A stretch of DNA of 64,000 nucleotides from Caryophanales bacterium UBA6449 (GTDB lineage: Bacteria; Bacillota_I; Bacilli_A; RFN20; CAG-288), in NCBI GenBank assembly GCA_002437105.1, contig DJOB01000006.1, positions 299,879-363,878 of the forward strand, in the 5' to 3' direction. The notes beneath the pieces were generated by a model, which saw nothing but the letters and a program-made list of their open reading frames with translations, ran no database searches and was not told the origin of the DNA. A program made the translations under genes and the position numbers. Below, piece by piece: positions 61,905 to 64,000 of the stretch. How positions within the stretch are numbered: the first letter of the stretch is position 1; every line of letters begins with the position of its first letter.

Positions 61905-62713
61905 CGCATCAGCTCCTCTGGAGTCCGGAAGGATTTCATATTTCCCAGACTCTTCTCTAGGTCGCTCTTGAGTTCAGCTTCGAAGCTCGGATTGACGCCG
62001 AGCTCCTCGGCTCTCTCCACATCGTCGATAATCGCTGCTGGATCGCCCTGATAGGCGACACGGCCACCTTTGAGTGCGACTAGATGATCGGCTTTCGCCG
62101 CTTCCTTCCAGTCGTGGGTCACCTCGATGATGGTGAGGTCGGGATCATCTTTCTTGATTTTAGATAGGAGTTCGAAGATAACCCTTCTAGATAGGGGGTC
62201 CAGCATCGAGGTGGCTTCGTCCAAAAGCAGGATCTTCGGATGCAGCGCTAGGATGCTAGCGATGGCGCAACGCTGTTTCTGACCGCCCGAGAGGGTGTTG
62301 GGTTCGCGCGATAAAAGATCTGTGATACCTGTTTTTTTAGCTACCTTGTCGATGATTGAATCCATATCGGCCGGCTTGATCCGGCGATTCTCGAGACCGA
62401 AGGCGATGTCCTCCCTTATCGTCGAGGCGACGAATTGCGCCTCGGGATTTTGGAAGACGATGCCGATATCGCGAAGCAGCTTATCCACATTGTCATCATC
62501 GACTCTAGTGCCCTCGATGTCGAGATCGCCATCTTGGGGGATGAGGAGTCCTGCGATGATTCTCAAGAGGGTGGACTTACCTGAGCCGTTAGCGCCGATG
62601 ACTGCGGTCGTCTCTCCGGAAGGAAAAGAGGCAGAAACCTCATCTAGAGCTTTCTTCTCGCTCTTAGGGTAGGAGAATGATATGTTTTTAAATTCTATCG
62701 CTGCTCTATTCAT
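61889..62713 (-). CDS. ecfA1: ECF transporter ATPase EcfA1
   Basis: 274 residues. Walker A GANGSGKST, signature LSGGQKQR, Walker B ILLLDEATSMLD. The ATG at 62713 with AGGAGG four bases upstream is preferred to the in-frame ATG at 62740, which has no ribosome binding site. Overlaps the preceding gene by eight bases. Confidence 0.94.
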   Translation of the reverse strand: MNRAAIEFKNISFSYPKSEKKALDEVSASFPSGETTAVIGANGSGKSTLLRIIAGLLIPQDGDLDIEGTRVDDDNVDKLLRDIGIVFQNPEAQFVASTIREDIAFGLENRRIKPADMDSIIDKVAKKTGITDLLSREPNTLSGGQKQRCAIASILALHPKILLLDEATSMLDPLSRRVIFELLSKIKKDDPDLTIIEVTHDWKEAAKADHLVALKGGRVAYQGDPAAIIDDVERAEELGVNPSFEAELKSDLEKSLGNMKSFRTPEELMRCLKH

Positions 62714-63104
62714 GCATCCTCCTAGGGAAGGCTTTCTCATCGTAGATACCAGATTCGATGTCTCTCCTTTCCTGTCTGGTGAGCTTTCTTCCTTCCTCGT
62801 GGCAGATTATTCTGGCCTGCTTCAGGATGAGCCTACGGCTCAGCTTCGTCTTTCTGGCAGTTATCTTCTCTACATCTATGGAGCGGGTTTTGTATTCGTA
62901 GATCGCGTGTATCAAATATCCTAGGTAGGAGATAGAAGCTAGTGAACCCCAGACGATCAGAGTTATGTATCTAGCCTTATCAGAGGCGTTCTTCGCTATG
63001 GGATAGGCGATGCCTAGCAGGACTGCGAGGATCATCGTGATGGCGAGGAAGGCGACGGCGTTTCTCCGCACGCGCCGGGAGAATCTAATCCTCCCTCTGG
63101 ACAT
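62706..63104 (-). CDS. Unknown two-helix membrane protein in the ecf operon
   Basis: 132 residues, not recognised. Very basic N terminus (SRGRIRFSRRVRRN), helices at about 16-36 and 46-68, then a basic and charged tail. GGAG nine bases before the ATG at 63104; a TTG five codons earlier is less likely. Wedged between dCMP deaminase (20-base overlap) and ecfA1 (8-base overlap), so co-expressed. Confidence 0.75.
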   Translation of the reverse strand: MSRGRIRFSRRVRRNAVAFLAITMILAVLLGIAYPIAKNASDKARYITLIVWGSLASISYLGYLIHAIYEYKTRSIDVEKITARKTKLSRRLILKQARIICHEEGRKLTRQERRDIESGIYDEKAFPRRMHE

Positions 63105-63633
63105 ATTTGATATCTCCAAAATCGATCTGTGGAATCCTGCCCGTATATCTGACCATGTCTACACCAGCCATGGAAAACAGTTTCCTAGCTGCGATGGAAA
63201 TGGTCGAGTCGTGGTATTTGTCATCGAGGAATATGACTCTTTTGATGCCGACCTGGATCAGGGCTTTGGCGCACTCGTTACACGGGAAGAGGGTGACATA
63301 GACCGTATCGCCCTCTAAATCCCTAGTGGTGGCGTTGAGTACCGCGTTGAGCTCGGCATGACAGACGTAGGGGTATTTGGTATCTAGTTCATCTCCGGTT
63401 CTTCCCCAGCTGATCTTCGTGTCCTCGATACCTCTGGGCATACCGTTGTAACCTAGTGAGGCCACTTTGTGATCTGGGGAAACGATAGCTGCTCCTACCT
63501 TGGTGTGGGGATCCTTGGAGCGAAGGGCGGAGAGGATAGCGATAGACATGAAGTATTCATCCCAGGATATATGGTTCAATCGGACATCGTTATTATTCGG
63601 CGTCTCAATAAGGATCTTGTTACTCGCTGCCAT
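63085..63633 (-). CDS. dCMP deaminase (ComEB-like)
   Basis: 182-residue zinc enzyme giving dUMP for thymidylate synthesis. H92 and E94 (CHAELNAV) plus C118 and C121 (PCNEC) are the zinc and catalytic residues; GYNGMPRGIED is typical of deoxycytidylate deaminase. GGAGGGTG precedes the ATG. First gene of the eight-gene operon ending at rluB. Confidence 0.93.
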   Translation of the reverse strand: MAASNKILIETPNNNDVRLNHISWDEYFMSIAILSALRSKDPHTKVGAAIVSPDHKVASLGYNGMPRGIEDTKISWGRTGDELDTKYPYVCHAELNAVLNATTRDLEGDTVYVTLFPCNECAKALIQVGIKRVIFLDDKYHDSTISIAARKLFSMAGVDMVRYTGRIPQIDFGDIKYVQRED

Positions 63634-63708
63634 ATGATCACCCTCCGCACTGAATCTTGATTATAAATGCTTAAGGAGACCTATTTTAAAATTCATTCAA
63701 TAGAAGCG

Positions 63709-63736
63709 TTGACACTCGCGGTTTTTGTTGTATAGT
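63709..63736 (+). promoter_or_regulatory. Promoter of tRNA-Val(GAC)
   Basis: TTGACA (63709-63714), 16-base spacer, TATAGT (63731-63736), start about six bases before the tRNA. Confidence 0.88.
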
Positions 63737-63748
63737 TATTGAACGCAT

Positions 63749-63824
63749 GGGCACTTAGCTCAGCTGGGAGAGCATCCGCTTGACGTGCGGAAGGTCACAG
63801 GTCCGAGCCCTGTAGTGCCCACCA
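63749..63824 (+). tRNA. tRNA-Val(GAC)
   Basis: Acceptor GGGCACT pairs AGTGCCC, anticodon stem-loop TCCGC-TTGACGT-GCGGA (anticodon GAC), T loop TCCGAGC, encoded CCA. Confidence 0.95.
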
Positions 63825-63835
63825 TGTGAATGAAT

Positions 63836-63861
63836 GATCCGCGTTTGCGGGTCTTTTTTTT
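63836..63861 (+). terminator. Intrinsic terminator of tRNA-Val(GAC)
   Basis: GATCCGC-GTTT-GCGGGTC followed by eight T. Confidence 0.93.
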
Positions 63862-63893
63862 ATTCTTAGAGTTGTTAAACTATTGGTCGCAAC

Positions 63894-63984
63894 GGAGCAG
63901 TACCCAAGCGGTTCAAGGGAACGGTCTTGAAAACCGTCAGTGGGGGAAACCTCAGCCAGAGTTCGAATCTCTGCTGCTCCGCCA
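63894..63984 (+). tRNA. tRNA-Ser(TGA)
   Basis: Class II cloverleaf: acceptor GGAGCAG pairs CTGCTCC, anticodon stem-loop ACGGT-CTTGAAA-ACCGT (anticodon TGA), long variable arm, T loop TTCGAAT, encoded CCA. Confidence 0.95.
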
Positions 63985-64000
63985 TGAGAAGTCTATACGA

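Noticed and set aside
1..64000. CRISPR arrays, insertion sequences or prophage
   Set aside because: No regularly spaced repeats, transposase motifs, integrases or phage structural genes were seen on either strand.

Overview
The window is a gene-dense bacterial chromosome segment with about 61 protein genes, 11 tRNA genes, one long structured non-coding RNA, and no rRNA, CRISPR array, insertion sequence or prophage. The gene content points to a Bacillota (Firmicutes) member of class Bacilli in the broad sense: recU with a DnaD-family gene and nth, a sufCDSUB cluster using SufU, ecfA1-ecfA2-ecfT-truA, ComEB-type dCMP deaminase, strong GGAGG ribosome binding sites, single-membrane lipoproteins and a standard genetic code with TGA as stop. 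Gut-associated Erysipelotrichia or RF39-like lineages fit this mixture and the BspA-like surface protein, but the exact taxon is inference.

Layout. 1-4678: the distal part of a phosphate operon (pstA-pstB-phoU-response regulator-histidine kinase). 4679-8290: tRNA genes on both strands, a small membrane protein behind two tRNA-Arg genes, and a secreted Ig-like repeat protein. 8301-14906: the SUF iron-sulfur operon followed by mnmG. 15217-22777: a leucine-rich-repeat lipoprotein, an ABC-2 exporter, an ArsB/SLC13-type permease, a Nudix hydrolase and an aldo/keto reductase. 22778-24548: a non-coding or decayed stretch, tRNA-Ser, a Fur-family regulator and HU. 24656-27475: a large fused FtsX-type ABC transporter.

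27606-28263 holds what I consider the most interesting object here: a roughly 620 nt minus-strand RNA with its own near-consensus promoter and intrinsic terminator, many hairpins and no convincing reading frame. It lies beside a tRNA cluster and may belong to the large ornate RNAs (ROOL, GOLLD or OLE type) or be new. 28666-29239 carries three tRNA genes, one with an unusual C33.

29308-48032 is mostly accessory metabolism: uridine kinase, proline iminopeptidase, several alpha/beta hydrolases, MFS carriers, CorA, an amidohydrolase, an ABC-2 pair, two-gene regulatory units, and a three-gene cluster for lipid-linked sugar transfer. 48340-57580 holds DNA maintenance genes (exonuclease, recU, nth, dnaD-like), a DUF368 undecaprenyl-phosphate carrier with two unknown coupled genes, polyphosphate metabolism (ppx, ppk) and a ferredoxin. 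57620-63633 is a tightly overlapping minus-strand operon (dCMP deaminase, unknown membrane protein, ecfA1, ecfA2, ecfT, truA, PHP phosphatase, rluB). The window ends with tRNA-Val and tRNA-Ser.

Working together: the Pst/Pho genes plus Ppk and Ppx cover phosphate sensing, uptake and storage. SUF feeds iron-sulfur enzymes, while the endonuclease III here has lost its cluster ligands. The ECF module supplies energy for vitamin uptake through S components encoded elsewhere.
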